Positions 35,049 through 43,236 of a DNA stretch of 64,000 bases are shown here, in pieces. The DNA is from an uncultured Eubacterium sp. (GTDB lineage Bacteria; Bacillota; Clostridia; Lachnospirales; Lachnospiraceae): positions 205,864-269,863 of the forward strand of contig CAJTZF010000001.1 of NCBI GenBank assembly GCA_910584245.1, read 5' to 3'. The translations under genes and the position numbers were made by a program. The notes beneath the pieces were generated by a model that saw nothing but the letters and a program-made list of their open reading frames with translations, was not told the origin of the DNA and did no database searches. Every line of letters begins with the position of its first letter. Positions within the stretch are counted from its first letter, which is position 1.

Positions 35049-36794
35049 TCACTCATCTCCGTAAATATCGTTATAAGACGGAGTTTTCCCCGTTTCAAGA
35101 TAATATGGGTAAAACCGGGGAATATTATCATCGTCCGAAATCATGTGGTCGCTCGCATAATAATGTATGAGCGTCCCATCCCCAAAAAACATCATGTCAA
35201 ATATTTTCATATCTTCCCAGTCCCCTAATGCCGAATACTCATCAATGACATCTTCATATCTTTTGATTGTCTCATCAAGATTAAAGTGGAAATAAGGTGC
35301 GCAAAGAGCCGAATAATATACCGTACAATTCCTGATTTTCATTTCCCTTATATAATCACACGCAACAAAAGTCGCTCCTTCTGACGTACCTGCAAAATGG
35401 GACGGCCCCTTCTCGTCAAGATTAGAATATACTGTGCCCGCCGTATAGAACCAAAGATCGTAATCTGTTTTGTAACCCAAACCCTTTAATCCATATTCCG
35501 AAACATCCCAGGATTGCGTTACCATTGGATCGTCGTGAACCTCGACCGGCTCGGACTTATACACGTTCCAGCCCGGGTGTGGCACATAGGGAAAGTTCCC
35601 TCCCAGAAATACCGCCTGGCTGGTCGCCACATATTTTCGTGAAAACCCAGAATACTCAAAATGAAGTTTCGTAACCGGGCCGCCTGCGTCATTTCTGACC
35701 AGCACATGGTCTCCCTGCTGCTCAAAAGAAAGACCATTTCCATCCTGGTCGGATACTTCCCTCACTTGGTAACCGTGATAAAGGGTGAAGCAGTATTGTT
35801 CCAAATATTCCTTATCCACGGTCAAATCAAGGGAAGCCTCCAGCACCCGTTTGGCCGACAGCTCCCCCTCATACTTTAACACTTTAAAATCTGCATCCTT
35901 GTACGATCTCGCAATCCCCTCTTTCACGTTATCGTACAGCAGCGTGTAATATTGCTGCTCCTCCATATAGGCGCCCCAGTCTCCCCCGACATAGCGGTAG
36001 CCAGCCGGCTGTATGTAAAATACAAATGTCACAAATGAGGCGGCGAACAACATTCCGGTCAAAATGTGTTTTTTGCCCCTGTTTACAACGGCGGACAAAA
36101 TGGAAAGCGTCAATAAAATCCAAAACAGCACTCTCTGGATATTCACGTTTTCCACTGAATAATTGTAATACAAATCACAATATATATAGTAATTCCGGTT
36201 CATAATTCCAAATATATCCATTATGTGCGTCCATTTCTCACTCGCATTCACACACTGCATCAGGACGGGTAAAATAATCTGGGAAAATAACGAAAAGACG
36301 AAAATAAGAACACCAAACGCCCGTATCCTGGAATGGATAAACGAAATCAAAAGACCGGCTAATATCGCAAATAAATAAGCCAGAAAATGGTAGATCAGAT
36401 AAGCCTTCGCCAACATAACAAACCAGGCTGTATTCCACTCGCGCATTACGCTGGCCGTTCCCTGTGCGGAGATTACAAGAAACATCACATACATAACCAA
36501 ATCAAGTCCAAGAAAAATAAGAAGGCCATAGCACTTTTCTCTGATCACCCCATAACCGGATACCGATATCAATTCCCCTAATTTTGAAATGTTTATCTGA
36601 TAAAAGAATTCATAAGAAATCATCATAAAAAATAAAAAGGAAAACGGCTGTGTCGTCAGCGTGCTATTGGAAATATCCTCAATCCCCTTTGCAATATGCG
36701 TCGGCTGCATCACATATAAAATCACAAAATACGCGACCGTGCTTATTAAAAAAACCGGCGATTTCACAAACCTTTTTATATTAAGCAGAAACAT
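35049..36794 (-). CDS. polytopic membrane protein with M1-peptidase-like ectodomain
   Basis: 581 residues. About six to seven helices span residues 10-260, then a long extracellular domain (275-581). The ectodomain resembles the beta-sandwich N-domain of M1 aminopeptidases (VTKLHFEYSG, FPYVPHPGWNVY, VYYSALCAPYFHF). It ends before a catalytic domain: no HEXXH or GAMEN motif is present, so peptidase activity is unlikely. ABC-2 permeases fused to M1-like domains are known. With the ATPase and small permease it probably forms an ABC complex. Promoter TTGACA...TACATA lies about 30-45 nt upstream. Confidence 0.7.
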   Translation of the reverse strand: MFLLNIKRFVKSPVFLISTVAYFVILYVMQPTHIAKGIEDISNSTLTTQPFSFLFFMMISYEFFYQINISKLGELISVSGYGVIREKCYGLLIFLGLDLVMYVMFLVISAQGTASVMREWNTAWFVMLAKAYLIYHFLAYLFAILAGLLISFIHSRIRAFGVLIFVFSLFSQIILPVLMQCVNASEKWTHIMDIFGIMNRNYYIYCDLYYNYSVENVNIQRVLFWILLTLSILSAVVNRGKKHILTGMLFAASFVTFVFYIQPAGYRYVGGDWGAYMEEQQYYTLLYDNVKEGIARSYKDADFKVLKYEGELSAKRVLEASLDLTVDKEYLEQYCFTLYHGYQVREVSDQDGNGLSFEQQGDHVLVRNDAGGPVTKLHFEYSGFSRKYVATSQAVFLGGNFPYVPHPGWNVYKSEPVEVHDDPMVTQSWDVSEYGLKGLGYKTDYDLWFYTAGTVYSNLDEKGPSHFAGTSEGATFVACDYIREMKIRNCTVYYSALCAPYFHFNLDETIKRYEDVIDEYSALGDWEDMKIFDMMFFGDGTLIHYYASDHMISDDDNIPRFYPYYLETGKTPSYNDIYGDE

Positions 36795-36831
36795 GGTTTC
36801 CCCCTTTATGTATCATTCAACAAATCAAAAT

Positions 36832-36870
36832 GTCAAAAAAGTGTGGTTAAGAAACGCGCACCTTTTTGAC
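36832..36870 (-). terminator. intrinsic terminator after the secreted-protein gene
   Basis: GTCAAAAAGGTGCGCG pairs imperfectly with CACACTTTTTTGAC. The T-run falls partly in the stem. It separates the secreted-protein gene from the ABC genes, allowing higher expression of the former. Confidence 0.65.
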
Positions 36871-36955
36871 ACCCAATTCCTCTGACGTCAAAGAATAATT
36901 ATATAATAAGAAAAATAACTTCTAACTACAATTAATCTTTTTATGTATTACAACC

Positions 36956-37402
36956 TTAGTTGCTGACATTCGTTGCATATGCATTACAGTAAACACCTGC
37001 TCTCTGGTCATCACAATGATTACCGTATAACCTTATCCCTACTTGGTTGGAATAAGAAGCTCCGTCATGGCTTTTAGCGTATTCATATACGTTATATTTA
37101 CCAGAATTTTTCCCCCCAATCGAACACTTCATGGCAGGATTCATAACCCAGACTGCAGCCCTGTCATACTTAGGCCTCCCGCGCAAAACAGCCATTGCAG
37201 GATGTCTACTAGTCGAGATGCATGACATTTCAAGCTTATAAACTTCAAATAGCGAATCCATAAATGCTGAATCAATACGTTGTTTCCCACTCAAAGAGCA
37301 CGAAACTCTCGTGCCATGAGCAACTGCTGCAAAGGCGTCACTTACACTAAAAACCATGCCTATAACCGCAAGCGAAACAATCATTCGTTTAAATTTTGAC
37401 AT
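36956..37402 (-). CDS. secreted Cys-containing protein of unknown function
   Basis: 148 residues. The signal peptide (1-25) ends AFA before AVAHG. The mature 123-residue protein has five cysteines (GTRVSC, LEMSC, AMKCS, GNHC and GVYC), many Tyr/Ser/Gly and no membrane helix. It does not match a family I can name. Its own promoter, following terminator and adjacency to ABC-2/membrane genes recall bacteriocin-plus-immunity units (lactococcin-972-like organisation), but sequence similarity to those was not recognised. AGAGGAGGCGG precedes the ATG. Confidence 0.7.
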   Translation of the reverse strand: MSKFKRMIVSLAVIGMVFSVSDAFAAVAHGTRVSCSLSGKQRIDSAFMDSLFEVYKLEMSCISTSRHPAMAVLRGRPKYDRAAVWVMNPAMKCSIGGKNSGKYNVYEYAKSHDGASYSNQVGIRLYGNHCDDQRAGVYCNAYATNVSN

Positions 37403-37461
37403 TTCTCCGCCTCCTCTACTTTTTTAATATTTAATAAAAATGTGTAAACTATAATAAAATT

Positions 37462-37490
37462 AGTATATATCAAATTTTTATAATTGTCAT
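37462..37490 (-). promoter_or_regulatory. promoter of the secreted Cys-protein gene
   Basis: Minus strand ATGACA (37490-37485), 17 bp, TATACT (37467-37462), in very AT-rich DNA. Confidence 0.65.
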
Positions 37491-37534
37491 TTTTTTATAT
37501 TTTAAACAAAGGGCCCAAATTTCACTAATATAAA

Positions 37535-38599
37535 TTAACCAAATTCGCCATAAGCATCCATTAATGTGTCTTGTATCTCAAAGAAAATAAATTTTTCATT
37601 TCCAATAAACTGGTGTAACATATTTCCGGCGCAGATCCCTCTTTTAGCCAGCACTGGCTTTATGCTCCTAACTGCTGCCTTTTCTGAAAAGCCCTGTGCA
37701 ACTAGCATCAGTTTAAGATTATCCATAATTGATAAATAACTAACAAATAAATGGCTGTCTGTTTTTTCTATACTAAATAACAACCTATTATATGCCCTAT
37801 TCCATATTGCCCACCAGCAGACATAAAGAAAAAGAGCCATTACAAAAAACACAGCTGCTACGGCAAATTCAACACTTGGATAAAGCTTCCCATGGTATTT
37901 CAATTCCTCCATGCCATCTATAAGTATTTCCCAATCTCCATATAATGGAAGAAACGTCACAAAGGATGCCAGCCAGGCAGCTACAACCATACTTATTGGA
38001 ACAAGGCAAAAGGTGTTCCGAATTCTCTTTTTGCTCATTTTAATCCATATTAGATAGCGGTTCATTTCTTCGCTCTTGTTCAGGCAAACATAAAACCAGA
38101 CAAATCCATATATCAGTGTAATCACCCACAAAAAAACCATAATCATACTTCTTGTACTTCCCAGCACACTGTGGAAGCCGGTTTCCTCCTCAATAATGGA
38201 GGAGAGTGGAGTGATGCGTTCTGTTTCTGCGAATTGCTCCTTCAAATGATTCATTTCACTGCCAGATACATGAAATATATCCCCATACGAATATCTATCA
38301 ATATCATGGACCCAAAATGACGGATCATGCGACATGCGAAACTCCTGCAAATCCATACTAGCGCACTTTGTCCGCAAATAAATAAGGAACCCATCCTCGC
38401 CCATACTTTTTGTCACATCATGGTAATAAAAATACCAGTCTTCCCCGAACTCCATCACGGGTTTCCATTTAAGATCATTGACATACACCCTGGTTAAGTT
38501 CCACTGCGTATTGATACCCGCCACTATAAAAATCATAACAAACGTGAACGTCATAAACTTCATCTTTTTGCAAAATAACACAAATAACTTTTTTTTCAT
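37535..38599 (-). CDS. four-helix membrane protein with large extracellular loop
   Basis: About 354 residues. TM1 (FMTFTFVMIFIVAGI) is followed by a roughly 110-residue outside loop (KWKPVMEFGEDWYFYY...), then TM2 (MIMVFLWVITLIYGFVWFY), TM3 (VPISMVVAAWLASFVTFL) and TM4 (FAVAAVFFVMALFLYVCWW), and a cytosolic tail of about 90 residues. This TM-loop-TM-TM-TM plan resembles a single FtsX/MacB-type permease module, but no family was recognised. Several starts are possible; ATG 38599 is used, 38617 is an alternative. It is the first gene of the 33.5-38.6 kb cluster and may take part in export or immunity. Confidence 0.6.
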   Translation of the reverse strand: MKKKLFVLFCKKMKFMTFTFVMIFIVAGINTQWNLTRVYVNDLKWKPVMEFGEDWYFYYHDVTKSMGEDGFLIYLRTKCASMDLQEFRMSHDPSFWVHDIDRYSYGDIFHVSGSEMNHLKEQFAETERITPLSSIIEEETGFHSVLGSTRSMIMVFLWVITLIYGFVWFYVCLNKSEEMNRYLIWIKMSKKRIRNTFCLVPISMVVAAWLASFVTFLPLYGDWEILIDGMEELKYHGKLYPSVEFAVAAVFFVMALFLYVCWWAIWNRAYNRLLFSIEKTDSHLFVSYLSIMDNLKLMLVAQGFSEKAAVRSIKPVLAKRGICAGNMLHQFIGNEKFIFFEIQDTLMDAYGEFG

Positions 38600-38686
38600 A
38601 ATCCCCATACCATCCATTTTCAAAATAAAATGTACTCTGCCCTAAACTTACAATTATTATTGCCTCTTATACCTAAAAACAATATA

Positions 38687-38715
38687 ACTATATAGCACAT
38701 CTTGACAAACGTCAA
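38687..38715 (-). promoter_or_regulatory. leftward promoter of the membrane/secreted-protein cluster
   Basis: Minus strand TTGACG (38715-38710), 17 bp, TATAGT (38692-38687). Its -35 interlocks with that of the rightward promoter in TTGACAAACGTCAA. Confidence 0.6.
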
Positions 38716-38729
38716 CAGGCTTTTATAAT
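38702..38729 (+). promoter_or_regulatory. rightward promoter into the decay zone
   Basis: TTGACA (38702-38707), 16 bp, TATAAT (38724-38729). It is a strong promoter now facing only gene fragments. Confidence 0.65.
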
Positions 38730-38830
38730 ACCTCAGCTACGCACCCCGGTAAATAAAACCAAAAAATATAGCTTATATTTTGTTATGTCTGTTTGATTTT
38801 TCTTACAAGAAGAAATGGAGGTATTTTCAC

Positions 38831-39004
38831 ATGGGGAACCCTAACCTTGTGCCTTATGAAACAATCATCCAAACGACCATTGGAGGGCCGGAAGCCATAG
38901 AGAAATATTCATGTACAAAAAAGAAGCAAAATATTTTTCTATATATTTATTTGCCACAAATGATAAATAAGTGTATTATTCTATCTATACAAAACCAAAA
39001 ATAA
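38831..39004 (+). pseudogene. N-terminal fragment of an ICE-type helix-turn-helix regulator
   Basis: After AATGGAGG and ATG 38831 the frame reads MGNPNLVPYETIIQTTIGGPEAIE, close to the start of small sigma-like regulators of Tn916-type elements (typically ...VPYETI..ATSGDPEAV...). It then departs into Lys/Asn-rich, Ile-rich sequence and stops at 57 residues. Best explained as a truncated mobile-element gene. Confidence 0.5.
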
Positions 39005-39039
39005 GAGGAAGCGCCAGAAAACATTTGCTATAATAATAT

Positions 39040-39249
39040 AAATCAAACCGTTTTGGATTGGTAAGAAATCATGCAATGCTGGACGGAAACAAAAGACTTG
39101 GAGCGCATACTATGTTAGTTTTTCTTGCATTAAATGGATATGAATTGTCTTACAGCCAAAATGAGTTAAGTGATGTGATTCTTGCATTGGCATCTGGTGA
39201 TATTGGTGAAAAGGAACTCTTACAATGGATTTTTGAACATCAACAATAA
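39040..39249 (+). pseudogene. C-terminal fragment of a Doc/Fic-type toxin
   Basis: The frame contains NHAMLDGNKRLGAHTMLVFLALNG, the Doc-type active-site motif (H-x-x-x-D-G-N-K-R), followed by the usual C-terminal helices to LLQWIFEHQQ. The N-terminal half is absent and no Phd antitoxin is nearby. Doc enzymes phosphorylate EF-Tu, but this remnant should be inactive. Confidence 0.65.
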
Positions 39250-39422
39250 GCCTTCGGCGTTTGAGAGCGAAATACACCAATTGCACAAACTGTTTTATGC
39301 AATTGGGATTTCGTCCTAGCAAGAAAACATGTGTGCAGCATGGAACATAGACTGGTACAGCATAAAAGAATGAGGAATAAATTTGCCAAAAGAAATTTGG
39401 AAATGGGAGGTGCGATATAATT

Positions 39423-39943
39423 TTGAAAGTTGTAGTTTTTGATTTGGGCGGAACATTAATGCAGTATGTAGGAATGCCTCACTCATGGGAGGATTTTTAT
39501 TATAAGGGATTTGAAGAAATTATACGGAAATTTAGGTATCCTATTTCACAAGATGCAATTGAAAAATCATTTCAAATGCTAAAAGAAATTTTTACAAAAA
39601 TATTAGAACCTTGGAATATGGATATACAATAGCAGCATTTACGGATTTACCCAGTGCAATGCCTGATGAAATTTTTAGGCGGGACATTTCAGAACTTTTG
39701 GACTATTTTGATTACTACGTTTCATCTACTGTTGCAGGATATAGGAAGCCAAACTGTAAAGGCTTGCAAATGATTTCTGAAAGATTTTCCTCTCCCATCG
39801 CAGAGCTGACTTTTATTGGAGATGAAGAAAAAGACAGAAGAACGGCAATTAATGCTCATTGCAAATTTATTTTATTACAGCGTACAGAGAAGACTGAGGA
39901 AAGTATTGGTAATTTAAATGAATTATTACGAGTGTTGGAATGA
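39423..39943 (+). pseudogene. HAD-family hydrolase with central deletion/frameshift
   Basis: A TTG start (with GGGAGG upstream) gives KVVVFDLGGTLMQY, the HAD motif I with nucleophile Asp, ending at 39632. A second frame from 39611 carries AAFTDLPSAMPDEIF, the motif III-like YRKPNCKGLQ and motif IV FIGDEEKDRRTA. The cap and motif II linker are shortened and the halves are out of frame, so the gene is broken. Confidence 0.7.
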
Positions 39944-40131
39944 AAAAATGCTCCCTTCATTTTTTCCCTTATCAGGGTTCTTAATGTCCTACGGAAAGAT
40001 ATAACACAAGAAAAATCTTAAGGGAAAGTTCACCTGCGACAAACTTAGTGTTCTCAAGGATTAGCGGAAATTTTAATAACAAAATATAACAGCGAATATC
40101 TCCCTAAAAATCATCAAATCACAATCGGCAT
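39944..40131. other. intergenic spacer without recognised feature
   Basis: AT-rich sequence between the broken HAD gene and the htpG terminator. I see no frame with a ribosome site, no tRNA and no clear hairpin; it probably belongs to the same decayed stretch. Confidence 0.5.
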
Positions 40132-40170
40132 TTAAAATCGGCGATGCACCTTTAGATGCATCGCCGAAAT
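40132..40170 (-). terminator. htpG terminator
   Basis: TCGGCGATGCA pairs perfectly with TGCATCGCCGA around an 8-nt loop. On the minus strand TTTT follows. Confidence 0.85.
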
Positions 40171-40194
40171 AACAAACCAAACTATACTAATAAA

Positions 40195-42240
40195 TCACGC
40201 TTTTGAGAGCAACTGCATGATATCGTTGCTTCTCTGTATAAATGCCGTCATCTCCTCCGGGGCAAGCGGTTTATTGCTAATCATAGCAAGGTCATAAAGC
40301 TGCTTGCAGAAAAGCTCTGCGTGCTCACTGTCCTTATTTGCCACCAAATATTGGACGAGACTGTTGTTCGCATTTAATATAAGTGTTTCTCCTCCAAAAT
40401 CACCCATTGGCCCCATGCCGTTCATGGCATACATTTTCATCATATCCTGCATACGCCTGGATTCCTCAGAAACGGTAATCATAGAAGAAACCTTTTCATT
40501 TTTCAGTTTTTCCACTTTGACCTCTAACTTTTCCTTGTCAAGCGCTTTCTTAAACATCTCAGAAAGAACATCGGTCTGCTCTTTCAGCTCCTCCCCATCT
40601 GTCTCCTCTTTGAAATCATCCGTAACCTCCGCATCAATGCGTTGAAATTTTACATGGTCATCCCCTGCCTCTAACGAAGAAATAAACGGCTGGTCAATGC
40701 TGTGCGTCAATACAAAGGCATTCATTTCCTGCTCGCGGAACATATTGATATACTGACTTTGCTGCTGCATATCCGTGACATAATATATCGTCGTCTTCGG
40801 CGGCTCCTGTGGCTCTTCTCCCTCCGTTTCCTCTCCCGGCTCTACAACTTCTGCCTCAGGTTGTAGAGAATCCACCGTATCCAGATATTCCTTCATCGTC
40901 ATAAATTTGTCATCCAGATCTTTAAACAGAATATACTCTTTCATCTTCTCCTGGAATTTCTGATCCTTCAAACATCCATATTTAATAAACGGACTGATAT
41001 CATCCCAGTATTTCTCATAATTTTCACGGTCAGTCTTGCACATACCGCTCAACTTATCCGCCACTTTTTTCGTGATATAATCCGAAATCTTTGTCACAAA
41101 TCCGTCGTTCTGAAGCGCGCTTCTCGACACGTTCAATGGCAGATCCGGACAGTCAATGACGCCCTTCAGAAGAAGCAAAAACTCTGGTATTACTTCCTTG
41201 ATGTTATCCGCGATAAACACCTGGTTGTTGTAGAGTTTTATAACTCCCTCCGCATTTTCATACTCCAAATTTACTTTTGGGAAGTACAAGATCCCCTTTA
41301 AATTAAATGGATAATCCATATTCAGGTGAATCCAAAAAAGCGGCTCCTTATAATCCTGAAATACCTTGCGGTAAAATGTCTTATAATCCTCCTCAGAGCA
41401 TTCATTTGGATGTTTCGCCCAAAGCGGTGACGTATCACTGATGGATACCGGTCTCTTCAAAATCTTCGTCTTTTTAACTGGCTCCTTTGCCTCACCATCC
41501 GCTTCTTCACCGTCGTCCTCTTTTTTTGGTTCTTCCACAATTTCCTCGATAACCGTATCGTCTTCTGTGACTTCTTCACTCGGAATCGTCTCGTACTGTG
41601 GTTCGGCATTTTCATTTGTGAGGAAAATTTCCACCGGCATAAAGGAACAATATTTAGTAAGCACCTCACGAACCCGGTATTCATTGGCAAATTCGTAACT
41701 GTCTTCATTCAGGTGCAGGATAATTTCCGTACCGATTTCCTCCCTGTCGCCATCTCCCATTTCAAATTCTGTTCCGCTATCCGATTCCCAGTGAACGGCA
41801 GGCTCACCCTCTTTATAGGATTTTGTGTTGATCTCCACCTTGTCCGCAACCATAAAAGAAGAGTAGAAACCGAGGCCAAAATGTCCGATAATCTGGTCTT
41901 CACTGGACTTATCCTTATATTTTTCCAAAAAATCAGCTGCGCCGGAAAAAGCGATCTGGTTAATATACTCCTTCACTTCATCTGCTGTCATACCGAGTCC
42001 ATTGTCAATAAAGGTAATCGTTTTTTCTTCCGCATTGACTACTACCTCAACCTTTTCCTTGTAATCATCCGAAAGCGTTGTCTCACTCATTAAGGAAAGC
42101 TTTTTAAGCTTCGTAATTGCGTCACAACCGTTACTCACCAACTCACGGATAAAGATGTCATGGTCGGAATAGAGCCACTTTTTAATAATCGGAAATATAT
42201 TTTCCGAATCAATCGCCAAACTGCCTTGTTCTTTATTCAT
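40195..42240 (-). CDS. htpG: Hsp90-family chaperone HtpG
   Basis: 681 residues, longer than the usual 620-640. The N-terminal GHKL ATPase has IRELVSNGCDAITK, DNGLGMTADEV and GHFGLGFYSSFMVAD; middle and C-terminal dimer domains follow. Two acidic inserts stand out: residues about 217-260 (Glu/Asp/Lys-rich, between the ATPase and middle domains) and about 460-478. The first occupies the place of the charged linker of eukaryotic Hsp90. AGGAGAG precedes the ATG. A consensus promoter and a perfect CIRCE site upstream point to HrcA-controlled heat induction. Confidence 0.96.
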   Translation of the reverse strand: MNKEQGSLAIDSENIFPIIKKWLYSDHDIFIRELVSNGCDAITKLKKLSLMSETTLSDDYKEKVEVVVNAEEKTITFIDNGLGMTADEVKEYINQIAFSGAADFLEKYKDKSSEDQIIGHFGLGFYSSFMVADKVEINTKSYKEGEPAVHWESDSGTEFEMGDGDREEIGTEIILHLNEDSYEFANEYRVREVLTKYCSFMPVEIFLTNENAEPQYETIPSEEVTEDDTVIEEIVEEPKKEDDGEEADGEAKEPVKKTKILKRPVSISDTSPLWAKHPNECSEEDYKTFYRKVFQDYKEPLFWIHLNMDYPFNLKGILYFPKVNLEYENAEGVIKLYNNQVFIADNIKEVIPEFLLLLKGVIDCPDLPLNVSRSALQNDGFVTKISDYITKKVADKLSGMCKTDRENYEKYWDDISPFIKYGCLKDQKFQEKMKEYILFKDLDDKFMTMKEYLDTVDSLQPEAEVVEPGEETEGEEPQEPPKTTIYYVTDMQQQSQYINMFREQEMNAFVLTHSIDQPFISSLEAGDDHVKFQRIDAEVTDDFKEETDGEELKEQTDVLSEMFKKALDKEKLEVKVEKLKNEKVSSMITVSEESRRMQDMMKMYAMNGMGPMGDFGGETLILNANNSLVQYLVANKDSEHAELFCKQLYDLAMISNKPLAPEEMTAFIQRSNDIMQLLSKA

Positions 42241-42343
42241 TTCGTCACTCTCCTATACAATATAGTTTAAATAAATTCTGCTGAACTCTCCGAGTAAGGC
42301 AGAATTATGTCTGGCATTCCCTGTCAGACACCGTCTAAAACAT

Positions 42344-42372
42344 ATCTTAGTACAGAACGGGCCACTTGTCAA
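42344..42372 (-). promoter_or_regulatory. htpG promoter
   Basis: Minus strand TTGACA (42372-42367), 17 bp, TAAGAT (42349-42344). The leader of about 95 nt contains a GTCTG..CAGAC hairpin. Confidence 0.8.
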
Positions 42373-42379
42373 GAACTTT

Positions 42380-42406
42380 TTAGCACTCATTCAAGTCGAG
42401 TGCTAA
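42380..42406. promoter_or_regulatory. CIRCE operator (HrcA site)
   Basis: TTAGCACTC-N9-GAGTGCTAA, a perfect consensus inverted repeat, lying 7 bp upstream of the htpG -35. HrcA binding there should repress htpG outside heat stress. It lies just past the stop of the 150-residue gene. Confidence 0.93.
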
Positions 42407-42415
42407 CAACAGCTT

Positions 42416-42868
42416 TTACTCCACCTCGCTAACGACTATATTATTTTTTTGTAAAAATCTTTTACAATTTTCGTCCCAAAGCTGTTCCTCACTTTTATCC
42501 AGCGAAAAATGTGCCGCCGTATATGAGCTGATACACGCCAGCTGGCCGTTTTCATACTGCACCCGCAGACCGCCGCATCCACCATCCTCCATATAATGCA
42601 CAAAATTAATCCTCATCATGCTGGGAGATTGCTTTCCACGGATCATCGAAAATGCAACCGGGCGGAACAGCTTCCAGGGTACATACTCCATATGCCCATA
42701 TTTTTCCTTGTCAACCCCGTCCAGCCAGTCAGTACACAGATTCCCCTTAATTGCAAAGGATACGAGTGTCTTCAGTTCCATGCCCCCCAAACAAAATTTA
42801 TCAAAATTTTCTTTTAAAAAAAGAAGCTGCATGAATTCTTTGACATCCTCTATTTTAAACACTTTCAT
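42416..42868 (-). CDS. DUF5721-like protein
   Basis: A 150-residue soluble protein beginning MKVFKIEDVKEFMQLLFLKENFDKFCLGG, with PWKLFRPVAFSMIRGKQSPSMMRINF and LACISSYTAAHFSLDKS. From memory this is the DUF5721 family, common in Lachnospiraceae and without known function; no catalytic motif is evident. GAGG lies 10 nt before the ATG. It is upstream of htpG on the same strand, but the heat-shock promoter separates them. Confidence 0.65.
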   Translation of the reverse strand: MKVFKIEDVKEFMQLLFLKENFDKFCLGGMELKTLVSFAIKGNLCTDWLDGVDKEKYGHMEYVPWKLFRPVAFSMIRGKQSPSMMRINFVHYMEDGGCGGLRVQYENGQLACISSYTAAHFSLDKSEEQLWDENCKRFLQKNNIVVSEVE

Positions 42869-42975
42869 TGATCTGATACCTCATTTATCCAGTATAATCT
42901 ATCTGCATCTGCAAATAATAATTATGTAGTCAGCGTAAATGCAACAAATTTGTAATTACGAAAGGAGAATGAATC

Positions 42976-43167
42976 ATGAGAGCAAGTGAATCAACTTATA
43001 AAAATGTAGCAAAAAATTGTAGCGCCTATGCGACAAAGGATTGCTGCTCGTGTACGAACAAAGCAGGATCCGTGGATGTGTCTTGTACAACGTGCAAACA
43101 CTTTGCATCCGACAAACACTGCAAGCTCGACCTTTATGACCCAATCGTAGCGAACCACAATTTTTAA
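42976..43167 (+). CDS. small Cys-rich protein
   Basis: 63 residues with eight cysteines arranged as C, CC-x-C, C-x2-C, then C (KNCSAYATKDCCSCTN, SCTTCKHF, DKHCKLD). It has no signal peptide. The SCTTCKHFASDKHCKLDLYDPI part resembles short metal-binding proteins seen in anaerobic Firmicutes. AAAGGAGAA precedes the ATG and a terminator follows, so it is a real transcription unit. Metal or redox role is inferred. Confidence 0.75.
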   Translation: MRASESTYKNVAKNCSAYATKDCCSCTNKAGSVDVSCTTCKHFASDKHCKLDLYDPIVANHNF

Positions 43168-43191
43168 ATAGCTGCACTTATAAATACTCCC

Positions 43192-43236
43192 TACCGGCAC
43201 GTTTCACCACAGAGACGTGCCGGCACTCTTTTTATT
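43192..43236 (+). terminator. terminator of the Cys-rich protein gene
   Basis: CCGGCACGTTTC pairs with GAGACGTGCCGG, followed by CTCTTTTTATT. It overlaps the end of the convergent GH13-like gene. Confidence 0.88.
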
